From Nitriliruptor sp040882055 (lineage in GTDB: Bacteria; Actinomycetota; Nitriliruptoria; Nitriliruptorales; Nitriliruptoraceae): DNA of 61,411 nt. Of the stretch, positions 43,615-52,562 are shown in pieces (the first letter of the stretch is position 1; every line of letters starts with the position of its first letter). The stretch lies in the NCBI GenBank assembly GCA_040882055.1, contig JBBECA010000088.1, positions 1-61,411 of the forward strand. Direction: 5' to 3'. A program made the position numbers and the translations under genes. Under the pieces are notes generated by a model that was not told the origin of the DNA, did not search any database, and was given only the letters and a program-made list of their open reading frames with translations.

Positions 43615-46370
43615 GTGGCGTCGTCGTCGCTGGGAGGACCGGACCGGCCGTTGCCGCGGCCGACCCCGTCACCGCTCCCCCCGTCGCCGCCAGGACCGTC
43701 GTCGCCGCCGTCATCCGGGGGGAGGCGTGGGATCCCGTCGTCGGAGGGCTCCGGTGCGGGGACGCCGACCTCGACGACCACGATCGAGACGTCGGGATCG
43801 AACGGGCGCAGCGAGCTCCCCGCACCGGGGGATTGGCCGAGCACCCGGTCCACCGCGTCGGGATCGGACACCTCGACGTCGACCCGTCGCACGCCGTACC
43901 CGGCGTCGGTGAGCACGTCGGTCGCCTGGGCGAGGGACAGGCCGACGACGGACGGCACGCGTGGCTCCTCACCCTCACCGTTCGAGATGGCCAGCGTCAC
44001 CTGCGTGCCGAGCGGTGCGCGGGAGCCGCCGGTCGGTGACTGCCGCAGGAAGGTGCCGGCGGAACGGAAGTCCTCGACCTCCTCGGTGCGGAGCCGGAAA
44101 CCGGCCGCTTCTGCGATCCGTTCGGCCTCGGCGATCGAGCTGGCGCGCAGCACGTCCGGGACCGAACCGGTCGGCAGCGGCCCGGGATCGGGGAACCCCT
44201 GGGGGTCGAAGCGCTGGACGGCCTCGCGCATGTACTGCGCCCACATGGGCGCGGGGATGGTCCCGCCGAAGACCCGGGAGTGGTACCGGCCCCCGATGGT
44301 CACATCCGACAGCCTGCGCGCCGTGGGCTCGGGGCAGATCCAGACCTCGCCGCTCTGGAAGGTGTCGTCGTCGTCGGTCCCGCAGACGGCACGCGCCGCG
44401 TCCTCGGTCTCGAAGGCGATCGTGCCGTTGTCGTACCCGATCCACGCGGCGGTCGCGAGCTGCTTGATGTACCCGACGAACCACGCGTCGGTGTAGCTGT
44501 TGGTCGTCCCGGTCTTCCCCCGCGTCGGCCAGCGACCGAGGTTGGCGCCCGGCGCGGTCCCGCCCGGCTGGACCGAACCGGCCATGATGTCGACGACACG
44601 GTCGGCCACCTCGGTGTCGATCACCTGCGAGCAGTCGGGCTGGTGCTCCCAGACGACCCGGCCCTGCGCGTCCTCGATGCGGGTGATCGGGAACGGTCGG
44701 CAGTGCACGCCGCGGTTGGCGAAGGTCGCGTACGCCGATGCCATCTCGAGCGGCGTCGTCGGTCCCGCACCGAGCGCGAGCGAACAGCCCGGCTCGTGGT
44801 CGGTGGTGTCGATGCCGAACCGTCCGGCGACGTCGATCAGTTTCTCGGGCCCGATGTCGGCGATGAGGAGCGCGTGGTAGACGTTCGACGACCGCTTGAC
44901 CGCCTCGTACATGTCGAGGACGCCGTCACCGCCGGAGTTCCGGACGGTGTAGGGGCCACCCTGGTTCGGGCAGCCCTCGATGTCCTGCGGACCGGTGGCG
45001 TCCACGGTCAACGCGGGCGAGACGCCGTCCTCGAGGGCTGCGGCGATCAGCAGCGGCTTCATCGCCGAGCCCGGCTGGCGTCCCTCCGGCTCGCCGGTCG
45101 ACGCTCCCGGGTCGGTCGGCACCGCCGGGTTGACCTTGGTCCGGTCGCACAGCAGCTCCCCGCGTGGGCCGGTCCCGACCCAGCTGCCGTCCTCGTCGCA
45201 CGAGCCGTACGCCCGGGGCCCGACCGCCATCGCCACGATGGCGCCGGTGTCCGGGGCGACGGAGACGATCGACCCGGTCGGTTCCTGGGCGATGCCTTCC
45301 GGTGACTCGTCCTCGAAGGTCAGGTGGTCGCGCAGCGAGGCCTCCGCGGCCCGCTGGAGCTCGGGGTCGAGGGTGGTGTGGATGCGCAGCCCCGACTGGA
45401 AGACCGTCCGCCGGCGTTCCTCGAAGGAGCTGCCCATCACCTCGAGCGCGTCGGTCTGGGTCCCGAGCGCGCGCGCGACGTCGTCGTTGGTGAGCAACCG
45501 GGAGACCCACTCGACCCAGTAGGGGTTGCCCGGCGGTGGCGGTTCGGAGATCGCGGGTTCGAGCGGACGGTCGATCGCCGACTGCGCCTGGGCCTGGCTG
45601 ACGAAACCGTGGGTGGCCATCTGCCGCAGGACCACGTCGCGCCGCGCCTGTGCGTTGTCGAGGTCGGCGATCGGGTTGTTGCGTTCGGGGCTGCGCAGCA
45701 TGCCCGCCAGCGTCGCCGACTCGCCGAGGCTGAGATCCTGGATGGGCTTGGAGAAGTACCGGTCGGCGGCCGTACCGATGCCGTAGACGCCGGACCCGAA
45801 GTACGCCCGGTTGAGGTAGCGCTCGAGGATCTCGTCCTTGCTGAGCTGCTCCTCGAGCTCGACGGCGTAGAGGCCCTCCTGGATCTTGCGGGCGAAGGTC
45901 TGTTCGGGGCTGAGGAAGGCGAGCTTGACGTACTGCTGGGTGATCGTGGACGCCCCGGATTCGATGCTGCCCGAGCGCAGGTTGGTGAGGGCGGCCCGCA
46001 CGATCGCCGTGTGGTTGATCCCGCTGTGGGTGTAGAAGTCGGCATCCTCGGTCGCGAGGACCGCGTTCACCGCGTCGGCGGGGATCTGGTCGAGGGTCAC
46101 CGGGACCCGGTTCTCCTCGAAGGTGAGCTCGGCGAGCTCCTGACCGTCGGCCGCGTACACGTAGGAGTTCTGCGGCGGGGTGTCAGCTTCGCCGAGGGGC
46201 GGCACGTCGAGCACGTCGCGTTCGAACGAGGTGAGCACGTCCGAGGTCGCGAGCGCAGCCGGCAGCACGAGGACGCCGAGCAGCACCCCCACCCCGGCAG
46301 CGACCGCGAGCATCAGGCTCACGCGAGCAGCGATGGGGCCGTAGCGTCCGGACGGAGCCGCGGCGGTCAC
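43611..46370 (-). CDS. Class A penicillin-binding protein with two PASTA domains (PonA2-like)
   Basis: A 919-residue bifunctional peptidoglycan synthase. One membrane anchor lies near residues 20-45. The glycosyltransferase domain has ATEDADFYTHSGIN (catalytic Glu) and GASTITQQYVK. The transpeptidase has GSAMKPLL (active Ser of SxxK), KRSSNVYH (SxN) and RGKTGTTNSYTDAWFVGY (KTG). Two PASTA domains follow from about residue 745, then a Pro/Gly/Asp-rich tail. The GTG at 46370 was chosen because the longer frame upstream crosses a 13-bp repeat and is Arg-rich. Neighbours match mycobacterial ponA2. Confidence 0.93.
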   Translation of the reverse strand: MTAAAPSGRYGPIAARVSLMLAVAAGVGVLLGVLVLPAALATSDVLTSFERDVLDVPPLGEADTPPQNSYVYAADGQELAELTFEENRVPVTLDQIPADAVNAVLATEDADFYTHSGINHTAIVRAALTNLRSGSIESGASTITQQYVKLAFLSPEQTFARKIQEGLYAVELEEQLSKDEILERYLNRAYFGSGVYGIGTAADRYFSKPIQDLSLGESATLAGMLRSPERNNPIADLDNAQARRDVVLRQMATHGFVSQAQAQSAIDRPLEPAISEPPPPGNPYWVEWVSRLLTNDDVARALGTQTDALEVMGSSFEERRRTVFQSGLRIHTTLDPELQRAAEASLRDHLTFEDESPEGIAQEPTGSIVSVAPDTGAIVAMAVGPRAYGSCDEDGSWVGTGPRGELLCDRTKVNPAVPTDPGASTGEPEGRQPGSAMKPLLIAAALEDGVSPALTVDATGPQDIEGCPNQGGPYTVRNSGGDGVLDMYEAVKRSSNVYHALLIADIGPEKLIDVAGRFGIDTTDHEPGCSLALGAGPTTPLEMASAYATFANRGVHCRPFPITRIEDAQGRVVWEHQPDCSQVIDTEVADRVVDIMAGSVQPGGTAPGANLGRWPTRGKTGTTNSYTDAWFVGYIKQLATAAWIGYDNGTIAFETEDAARAVCGTDDDDTFQSGEVWICPEPTARRLSDVTIGGRYHSRVFGGTIPAPMWAQYMREAVQRFDPQGFPDPGPLPTGSVPDVLRASSIAEAERIAEAAGFRLRTEEVEDFRSAGTFLRQSPTGGSRAPLGTQVTLAISNGEGEEPRVPSVVGLSLAQATDVLTDAGYGVRRVDVEVSDPDAVDRVLGQSPGAGSSLRPFDPDVSIVVVEVGVPAPEPSDDGIPRLPPDDGGDDGPGGDGGSGDGVGRGNGRSGPPSDDDAT

Positions 46371-46403
46371 GACGGGGGCGCTCCTCGGGAGACGGGCGTT
46401 GCG

Positions 46404-46455
46404 CGGAGGCGGCGCGCGGAGGCGGCGCGCGGAGGCGGCGCGCGGAGGCGGCCGC
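46404..46455. repeat. 13-bp tandem repeat upstream of the PBP gene
   Basis: Four units of cggaggcggcgcg, the last one diverging. It sits 34 bases before the PBP start, so it is probably in its 5' leader. Confidence 0.85.
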
Positions 46456-46666
46456 GTGCGAACGTCGGGGAGGGTACCGACGGACGGTGTCCGTGGTGGC
46501 TCCGGCCTGCGCGCATCCGTCCGACTCGCCGCCGGATGACTAGTCCGGTACGACGCCCAAGACCCCCCATCGGAGCTATGGAGGCGCGGCTCTACGGTCC
46601 GTAACGTCCGAACGTGCCCGCAGCTTGAGCGGCTGTGTCGGCTCGTCGACGTGGGAGGATGGGGCC

Positions 46667-46906
46667 GTGGAGGAGCAGGACTGGGCGGATCAGGCACGGT
46701 GCCGGGGGGTCGATCCCGAGCTGTTCTTCGCTCGCGGTCTGCACGAGGCGCGGCCCGCCCTCAAGGTCTGCGCCCGTTGCCCCGTCAAGGACGAGTGCCT
46801 CGACTACGCGATCGCGCAGGACATCGACCACGGGGTGTGGGGTGGCCTGACCGAGCGCCAACGGCGTGCCGTCGCGCGACGTGGGGCGCTGGCGCGGGTC
46901 AGCTGA
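46667..46906 (+). CDS. WhiB-family Fe-S regulator (WhiB4-like position)
   Basis: A 79-residue WhiB protein. The four cluster cysteines are in ARCRG (near residue 12) and VCARCPVKDEC (near 35-44), followed by the GVWGGLTERQRR turn and a basic tail for DNA binding. WhiB proteins bind a 4Fe-4S cluster and partner the primary sigma factor. Its place, divergent from a ponA2-like gene and near two ArsA-like ATPases, matches whiB4 of mycobacteria, a redox regulator. The GTG start has GGAGG nine bases upstream. Confidence 0.9.
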   Translation: MEEQDWADQARCRGVDPELFFARGLHEARPALKVCARCPVKDECLDYAIAQDIDHGVWGGLTERQRRAVARRGALARVS

Positions 46907-46921
46907 CAGCCCGTTCCAGGC

Positions 46922-46981
46922 AGCCCGAGGTCAGGGGTAGCCCGAGGTCAGGGGTAGCCCGAGGTCAGAGGTAGCCCGAGG
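46922..46981. repeat. 17-bp tandem repeat between convergent genes
   Basis: Three full units of agcccgaggtcaggggt plus a partial one. The array overlaps the last codons of the YbjN-like gene (minus strand), so its end and stop are formed by repeat sequence. Confidence 0.9.
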
Positions 46982-47729
46982 CGTTCGGCGCCGGAGGCTC
47001 GGGGTCGACGTGTGGGGGCTCGACGCCACGCTGCACGTCGTCGGGCGCGTCCGCGAACGTGCGGCCACCGAAGCGGTCCCGGATCGGGTGGTCGAGGCGC
47101 GCTGCGGTGGTCGCGACCGAGGCGACCGCGCTCTGCAGTTCGGGACCGTCGAGGGTCGTGCCGAGCAGGGTGTGGCGCAGCCACACCGCCCGGTTGCCAG
47201 CGTCGTAGCTGAAGGCACCGAACCCGAGCGTGTGGTTGGTGGTCAGCAGGAAGCTCGCGAGCTCACCGGTGAGGTCGAGCTCGAGGTTGGTGACCGAGAA
47301 GACGCCGACCTGCGGGCCGATGGGTGAGGGGTTGACGGTCACGAACACCCGGGCGCCCTCGTGGGTGAAGGTGTAGTTGCCGAACGCATCCACCTCGTAG
47401 CCGCCGAGGATGGTGCGCAGCAGGGCGCCGACGTGACCGCGCAGATCCTCGGGATCGAGGAAGACCCCCGTCCGCCGCGGTGGCCGGGGCGGGTTCGAGG
47501 CCCCCGCGACGGCGGCCAGCGCGGCTGGCGGCTGCGGCTCCCCGCCCTCCTCGTCGTCACCGCCGCTGGGAGCGGCCTCGTCGTAGGCCTCGCCATCGGT
47601 CGAGCCGTCGGCGTCGGCACCGCCCCGCGTGCCCGCCCCGGGGTCGTCGGTCCCCGCGGTGGGGTCCCCGGCGGTCGTGGCCCGCGCGTCGTCGCCATCG
47701 GGCGTCGGCGGTGGGTGCTGGTCGCTCAC
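46965..47729 (-). CDS. YbjN / type III chaperone-like domain protein
   Basis: A 254-residue protein. The first 85 residues are acidic and disordered (Asp/Gly/Thr-rich). A compact domain (about 90-230) has VDAFGNYTFTHEGARVFVTV and ASFLLTTNHTLGFGAFSYD, resembling the YbjN/secretion-chaperone fold found across Actinobacteria. It may bind partner proteins; function is unproven. The GTG start overlaps the TGA of the upstream ATPase (GTGA), making it the third gene of an operon with the two ArsA-like ATPases. Confidence 0.7.
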   Translation of the reverse strand: MSDQHPPPTPDGDDARATTAGDPTAGTDDPGAGTRGGADADGSTDGEAYDEAAPSGGDDEEGGEPQPPAALAAVAGASNPPRPPRRTGVFLDPEDLRGHVGALLRTILGGYEVDAFGNYTFTHEGARVFVTVNPSPIGPQVGVFSVTNLELDLTGELASFLLTTNHTLGFGAFSYDAGNRAVWLRHTLLGTTLDGPELQSAVASVATTAARLDHPIRDRFGGRTFADAPDDVQRGVEPPHVDPEPPAPNASGYL

Positions 47730-48847
47730 GTGCTGCTCCCGGTCGTCAGTGTGGTCGCGATGGCCTGCAGGCCACCGAGGTCGTGGACGTCGTCGCCGAG
47801 CAACGGGACGTGGACGATCGGATCCACCTCGAGCCCGTAGCGGGCGGCGTCGACGTCGCGTCGTTGGCGGGCGCCCAGGCCTCGCACGTCCCCGAGCAGC
47901 GCGAGCGCCGCCGCGACCGCGCGTCCCTCGACGTCGTCCGGCTGTGCCTCGGCGGCGCGGGTGAGCGCAGCATCCGACGGGTCGCGGGGGACCTCCGGTC
48001 GGATCCTGTTCACCACCAGGCCGGCGGCGTGGAGCCCCTCCTGCTCCAGGCGTTCGAGGAAGAAGCGCGCTTCACGGAGCGGCGGCGGTTCCGGGGAGGT
48101 GACCACCACGAACCGCGACGAGGGCTGCGACAGCAGCGCGAGCACCTCCGCGGCGCGCTCCTTGAACCCGTCGTACATCCCCTCGAAGTTGCGGAAGAAG
48201 TCCGCGAGGTCGTCGAGCAGTTCCATGCCGGTGACCCGGCCGGCGACCCGGATGAAGGTCGTGGCACCGAACCCGATGGCGCGGCCGACCCCCCGACCGG
48301 CCGCCACCGACGGCTTGAGCAGCACGCGCAGGAGCTTGCCGTCGAGGAAGGTGGTCATCCGCTTCGGGGCATCGAGGAAGTCGAGGGCGCTGCGTGTCGG
48401 CGGCGTGTCGACCACGAGCAGGTCCCACTCGCCGCTCTCGTGGAGCTCGTGCAGCCGCTCCATGGCCATGTACTCCTGCGTGCCCGAGAGGGTCGAGGAC
48501 AGGGTCCGGTAGATGCGGTTGGAGCGGATCGCACGGGCGTTCGCCGGCGAGGTGGCGTGGGTGTCGATGAGCCGGTCGAAGGTGGTCTGCATGTCGAGCA
48601 TCATCGCGTGCAGCTCACCTGGGGCGTCCGGGAGCGGGACGCGTACCGGCGCGTCACCGAGCTCCTCGAGCCCCATCGCCTGGGCGAGACGGCGGGCGGG
48701 ATCGATGGTGAGCACCAGGGTGCGTCGGCCCGCCGTCGCGGCAGCCACCCCGAGGGCCGCGGCCGTGGTGGTCTTGCCGACACCGCCGGCGCCGGTGGTG
48801 ACGAGGACGTGCGCGTCGCGGATGGCGGTGGCGAGACCGGCGCTCAC
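47726..48847 (-). CDS. ArsA/Get3-like ATPase (second of pair)
   Basis: A 373-residue P-loop ATPase of the deviant Walker A type: TTGAGGVGKTTTAAALG at residues 17-33, LTIDPARRLAQAMG, and VVDTPPTRSALDFLDAP as switch II. Members are called anion-transporting ATPases, but in mycobacteria the corresponding pair (Rv3679/Rv3680) forms a Get3-like complex. Here too two paralogues are adjacent with GTGA overlap, implying a heterodimer. No arsenic genes are nearby, so arsenite transport is unlikely. Confidence 0.88.
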   Translation of the reverse strand: MSAGLATAIRDAHVLVTTGAGGVGKTTTAAALGVAAATAGRRTLVLTIDPARRLAQAMGLEELGDAPVRVPLPDAPGELHAMMLDMQTTFDRLIDTHATSPANARAIRSNRIYRTLSSTLSGTQEYMAMERLHELHESGEWDLLVVDTPPTRSALDFLDAPKRMTTFLDGKLLRVLLKPSVAAGRGVGRAIGFGATTFIRVAGRVTGMELLDDLADFFRNFEGMYDGFKERAAEVLALLSQPSSRFVVVTSPEPPPLREARFFLERLEQEGLHAAGLVVNRIRPEVPRDPSDAALTRAAEAQPDDVEGRAVAAALALLGDVRGLGARQRRDVDAARYGLEVDPIVHVPLLGDDVHDLGGLQAIATTLTTGSST

Positions 48848-49905
48848 GGACGGGCCCGCGTCGTGGTCGTCGCCGCGGAGGTGCCCTGCAACAGGTCCTC
48901 GGCTCGGGGTCCCGGCTCGCCGACCTGCAGCGCCAGAGCGTCGGCCAGCACCTCGATGTCGCGCACGTCGAAGGTGGCGCTGGTCAGCAGCGGCAGACCG
49001 AGCACGCCCTGCCCGGTGCGGTCCTCGAGCTCACCGCGGAGGCTGGCCTGCATACCCACACGGGAACGGTGTTCGGCGGCGACCTGGAGCGCGAGCTGCG
49101 CGGTGCGGCCGGACATCGATGCGCCCGCGTCCTCGCTGCGCGTGCGCAGACCCCCGGCGCCCATGGCCTGGAGTGCGGTCGCCGCCTCGTCGTCGAGACG
49201 GGGACGCACCACCTGGTTGGCGACGATCGGGCCGACGTCGACCCCTGCGGCCCGCAGCGCCGTGACCGCCTCGACCGTCTCCTGGACCGGCATCTCCTCG
49301 AGGAGGGTCACGATCACGGCCTGGACGCGCGCCGGGTTCCGGAGCATGTCGCGGATCTGGCCCGCTTGGCGCTTGATCGGGCCGACGCGGACGATCTCGG
49401 TCACGCCCTCGGGCGCCTCGAGGAACGGCAGGATGCGGCCCGTCGGCGGCGCGTCGACCACGATGAGGTCGTACTGGCGCCGCCCGTCGTCGCGCCGGCG
49501 CGCCTCGATCTCGTAGATCTTGCCGATCAGCAGCAGGTCGCGGAGACCGGGGGCTGCCGTCGTGACGAAGTCGAGCGCGTTCGAGCGCTCCATCAGCCAC
49601 TGGACCCGCTTGAGCCCGTAGAACAACTCGAGGTACTCGTACACCGAGTCGGCCGGATCGAGGGCGGCGCCCCAGAGGCCCGCACGGAACTCGCGTTCGG
49701 TGTAGTCCCACGGGTGGGTGCCGAAGGTGCGGTGCAGACCCTGGCGGCCCTCCACCTCGACCAGCAGCGTCCGGCGACCCGACTCGGCGCTGGCCAGCGC
49801 GAGCGAGGCGGCGACGGTGGTCTTCCCGACGCCGCCCTTCCCGGTGACGATCGCCACGTTGGCCGGGAAGAGGCCATCGAAGCCGTCGGGCAGAGGGGGG
49901 GACAT
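48844..49905 (-). CDS. ArsA/Get3-like ATPase (first of pair)
   Basis: A 353-residue P-loop ATPase. VTGKGGVGKTTVAASLALA near residue 20 carries the signature lysine, and VVDAPPTGRILPFLEAPEG is the switch II region. It differs from its neighbour by a longer Tyr-rich segment (VYEYLELFYGLKRVQWLME). It is the first gene of the three-gene operon running to 46965 and is divergent from the NfeD gene. A joint role with WhiB and the PBP in redox or envelope stress is suggested by the conserved neighbourhood only. Confidence 0.88.
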   Translation of the reverse strand: MSPPLPDGFDGLFPANVAIVTGKGGVGKTTVAASLALASAESGRRTLLVEVEGRQGLHRTFGTHPWDYTEREFRAGLWGAALDPADSVYEYLELFYGLKRVQWLMERSNALDFVTTAAPGLRDLLLIGKIYEIEARRRDDGRRQYDLIVVDAPPTGRILPFLEAPEGVTEIVRVGPIKRQAGQIRDMLRNPARVQAVIVTLLEEMPVQETVEAVTALRAAGVDVGPIVANQVVRPRLDDEAATALQAMGAGGLRTRSEDAGASMSGRTAQLALQVAAEHRSRVGMQASLRGELEDRTGQGVLGLPLLTSATFDVRDIEVLADALALQVGEPGPRAEDLLQGTSAATTTTRARP

Positions 49906-49968
49906 GTCGCGCGAGCCTACTCAGGCCGCGACCGGGACCCCGTCCGTCCGCCGGTACCCTCCGCGTCC

Positions 49969-51339
49969 ATGAGCTCCCTCGCACCGGCCTTCCGCCGGAC
50001 CCTCCTCATCGTCGTGCTCGCCGGGCTGATCCTCGCGCTCACGGCGTCGTTCGCGACGGCCCAGACCGACACCGGGACGGGCCTGCCGTCCGGTGATGTC
50101 GACGCCGCCGAACGCCTGGTCGAGATCCTGCCGCTCGACGGCTTCCTGGACCCGCCGACGTCGGCGCAGATCCTCGAGGTGCTCGAGCTGGCGGCGGACG
50201 AGGGGTCGGTGCTCGTCGTCCTCCAGCTCGACGCGGGCGGTGGGGTATCGGCGGACACCGACGAGCTGCTCGCGGCCATCGACGCCTCGCCGGTCCCGGT
50301 CGCCGTGCTGGTCGGTCCGCTCGGTTCCGGGCCGCAGGCCGCGGGCGCGGCCGGGCTGCTGTGGTTGGCCGGGGACGTGCGCGCCGTGGCGCTCGACGCG
50401 TCGGTCGGTCCGCTCGAACCCGCCGATCTGGCCGACGACGGCGGCACCTACCCCGTGCGCGAGCGGGCCGACGCGCTGGCACCCGCGGCCGGCGACGACC
50501 TCGACGCGTTGCTGACCGAGGCCGTCCCGGCCGAGGAGCTCGAGGCGCTCGGGCTGGCCGATCTGACCGTCGCGGGGCTCGAGTCGCTCCTGCTCGAGCT
50601 CGACGGGACCGAGGTGGCCGGTCAGCAGCTGACGATCCAGGGCGATGAGGTCGGCGTCCGCTTCCACTCGCTCGGTCTGCTGCGCCGGTTGCTGCACGCG
50701 GCCACCACGGCGCCGTTCATCTACCTGCTGCTCACCATCGGCATCGGGATGCTGCTGTTCGAGGTCTTCCAACCCGGCTTCGGCGTCGCCGGGCTGGCCG
50801 GCCTGATCACGGCGGGCATCGGCGCGTTCGGGCTCACGGTGCTCCCGGTCACCTGGTGGGCGGTGGCGCTCGTCGTGCTCGGCCTGCTGCTCTACGCGGT
50901 GGACACGGCGGTCGCCGGCTTCGGTCCGGTGACGCTGGCCGCGACGGTGGCGTTCGTGGTGGGGTCGCTCAACTTCTACGACGCCGAGGTGCTCGAGCTC
51001 CCGGTGTGGCTGGTCGTCGCGACCACGATCACGGCGTTCGCCTTCTTCGTGCTGGTGATGACCTCGATCCTGCGTGCGCAGGCGGGGCCCGAGGGCGTGA
51101 CCGTCGACGACCTGGTCGGCAAGGTCGGGATCGTGCGGTCCGTGCTCAACCCCGAGGGGCACGTCTACCTCGACGGTGCGCTCTGGCGGGCCCGCTGGAC
51201 CGGTGACGCGAAGCGCGCCAAGGTCGGCACGCCCGTCCGCGTCCACGCCGTGGACGGCCCCGTGGTGCTCGTCGAGGCGTTCCAGCCCGCCGGCGCCACC
51301 GAGGCGGCTGGTCTCGGTTCCGACCACACGGGGGCCTGA
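49969..51339 (+). CDS. NfeD family protein (ClpP-class protease domain, membrane, OB-fold)
   Basis: A 456-residue membrane protein. A signal peptide (about 10-32) leads into a ClpP-class serine-protease-like domain (about 45-190). The usual catalytic Ser and Lys are not obvious: where active proteins have a Ser-Gly turn this one reads GPLGSGPQAAGAAG. Four or five membrane helices (about 245-360) follow, then the C-terminal NfeD OB-fold (LVGKVGIVRSVLNPEGHVYL). Family members help organise membrane microdomains with flotillin-type proteins; no flotillin gene lies next to it here. Confidence 0.83.
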   Translation: MSSLAPAFRRTLLIVVLAGLILALTASFATAQTDTGTGLPSGDVDAAERLVEILPLDGFLDPPTSAQILEVLELAADEGSVLVVLQLDAGGGVSADTDELLAAIDASPVPVAVLVGPLGSGPQAAGAAGLLWLAGDVRAVALDASVGPLEPADLADDGGTYPVRERADALAPAAGDDLDALLTEAVPAEELEALGLADLTVAGLESLLLELDGTEVAGQQLTIQGDEVGVRFHSLGLLRRLLHAATTAPFIYLLLTIGIGMLLFEVFQPGFGVAGLAGLITAGIGAFGLTVLPVTWWAVALVVLGLLLYAVDTAVAGFGPVTLAATVAFVVGSLNFYDAEVLELPVWLVVATTITAFAFFVLVMTSILRAQAGPEGVTVDDLVGKVGIVRSVLNPEGHVYLDGALWRARWTGDAKRAKVGTPVRVHAVDGPVVLVEAFQPAGATEAAGLGSDHTGA

Positions 51340-51407
51340 TCCCCGCTCCGGCGTACGGGTGCTTCCCGTGGTGAGCACCCGTGTAACGACGGCGAGCGGC
51401 GCGGGTC

Positions 51408-51437
51408 TAGTCAACCCGTACCCCCTGGACGTAGTGT
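51408..51437 (+). promoter_or_regulatory. Promoter for the second WhiB gene
   Basis: -35 TAGTCA (51408-51413), an 18-base spacer, and -10 TAGTGT (51432-51437). The expected start near 51444 lies just ahead of an in-frame GTG (51445), which favours the later TTG as translation start. Confidence 0.45.
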
Positions 51438-51477
51438 CCCCGTCGTGCGCGTCGGCCAGCACCGAGGGGGATGGGCG

Positions 51478-51804
51478 TTGCGTGAGACGAACGGGACGAC
51501 GGTGGCGGGTGCGGTCGCTGCGCTGCTCGCGGCGCCGCAGGACGACGCCTGGGAGGTCGGTGCGCGCTGCCGCACCGAGGATCCGACGCTGTTCTTCGGG
51601 CCCAACCGCTTCGAGCCCAAACGGGAGCGCTTGGCGCGTGAGGCGCGGGCCAAGGCCGTCTGCTCGGGGTGTCCGGTGCTCGACACCTGCCGCGAACACG
51701 CCGTGACCAACGGTGAGCTGTACGGGGTGTGGGGTGGGCTCGGCGAGACCGACCGGCGCACGCTCATCGCCCGCCACCAGCACGCGATGCCACGCAGCGC
51801 CTGA
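51478..51804 (+). CDS. WhiB-family Fe-S regulator
   Basis: A 108-residue WhiB protein with cysteines in ARCRTEDPTLFF (near residue 31) and VCSGCPVLDTCREHA (near 62-71), followed by GVWGGLGETDRR. The N-terminal extension of about 25 residues (TTVAGAVAALLAAP) is longer than in the 46667 protein, as in WhiB1/WhiB2-type members. The TTG start was preferred over the GTG at 51445, which would lie at the predicted transcription start. Confidence 0.88.
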   Translation: MRETNGTTVAGAVAALLAAPQDDAWEVGARCRTEDPTLFFGPNRFEPKRERLAREARAKAVCSGCPVLDTCREHAVTNGELYGVWGGLGETDRRTLIARHQHAMPRSA

Positions 51805-51894
51805 TCGGCTCGTCACCCGACCGGTCAGCGGCGTAGGTTCGCGCCTCCCGCGGTCGAGGCCCGACCGCACCGGTCGTCGACACCGAGGTGCCCC

Positions 51895-52038
51895 GTGACG
51901 CGTTGGGAGTACGCCACCGCCCCCCTGATCAGCCACGCGCTCCAACAGATCCTGAACCAGTGGGGTGGTGACGGCTGGGAGCTGGTCTGCGTGGTGGACA
52001 ACGTCGCGTACTTCAAGCGCCCGCTGGCCGACGCGTGA
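51895..52038 (+). CDS. DUF4177 small protein
   Basis: A 47-residue protein: WEYATAPLISHALQQILNQW followed by GGDGWELVCVVDNVAYFKRP. The Trp-Glu-Tyr opening and GWELV core are typical of DUF4177. The GTG start has GAGGT five bases upstream. The TGA overlaps the GTG of the RidA gene. The same small gene precedes a RidA gene in mycobacteria (Rv3678A/Rv3678c). Function is unknown. Confidence 0.8.
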   Translation: MTRWEYATAPLISHALQQILNQWGGDGWELVCVVDNVAYFKRPLADA

Positions 52039-52514
52039 GCGTCGCCGCCCGCCTCGCCGAGCTCGGCCTGACGTTGCCGACACCGCCCTCGCCCGCAGCG
52101 GCCTACCAGCCGTGGTCGGTGGCCGGCGACCTCGTCCTGACCGCCGGGCAGCTGCCGACCGTCGACGGCGCGTTGCCGGCGACCGGGCGCTGCGGTGCCG
52201 GGGTGAGCACCGAGCAGGCCGCCGACCTCGCCCGCCAGGCCGCGATCAACGTCCTGGCGGTGGCCCGTGAAGCCGCCGGCGGGAGCGATGCCGACCTCGA
52301 TCGGGTCCGCGTGGTCAAGCTCACGGTGTTCGTCGCGTCGGCCCCGGACTTCACCGAGCAGCACCTGGTCGCCAACGGCGCCTCGACCTTGGTCGCCGAC
52401 GTCCTCGGTGACGCCGGGACGCACGCCCGATCCGCGGTCGGTGTGGCCTCGCTACCGCTCGACAGCCCCGTCGAGGTGGAAGCCATCCTCCAGCTCGGAC
52501 CCGCCCGCGACTGA
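52035..52514 (+). CDS. RidA family protein
   Basis: A 159-residue trimeric YjgF/RidA-fold protein: YQPWSVAGDLVLTAGQLPTV at about residues 25-44, QAAINVLAVAREAAGG, VVKLTVFVASAPDFTEQH and HARSAVGVASLPLDSPVEVEAI. The Arg that holds the imine substrate in true RidA is present in HARSAVGV. Such proteins hydrolyse reactive enamines, but this long subgroup is not characterised. The GTG start overlaps the DUF4177 stop. Confidence 0.85.
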   Translation: MSVAARLAELGLTLPTPPSPAAAYQPWSVAGDLVLTAGQLPTVDGALPATGRCGAGVSTEQAADLARQAAINVLAVAREAAGGSDADLDRVRVVKLTVFVASAPDFTEQHLVANGASTLVADVLGDAGTHARSAVGVASLPLDSPVEVEAILQLGPARD

Positions 52515-52540
52515 GCGCCGTGTCCCGTCGACACGGCGCT
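52514..52540 (+). terminator. Terminator hairpin after RidA
   Basis: A perfect 11-bp stem (AGCGCCGTGTC / GACACGGCGCT) with a five-base loop directly after the ridA-type stop codon. No T-run. Confidence 0.55.
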
Positions 52541-52562
52541 GTCGACGACCGAGGAGCTCGCT

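Noticed and set aside
49921..52083. Large minus-strand frame over the NfeD and WhiB genes
   Set aside because: It is antisense to clear NfeD and WhiB domains, with Arg/His/Gly-rich content and no recognisable domain.
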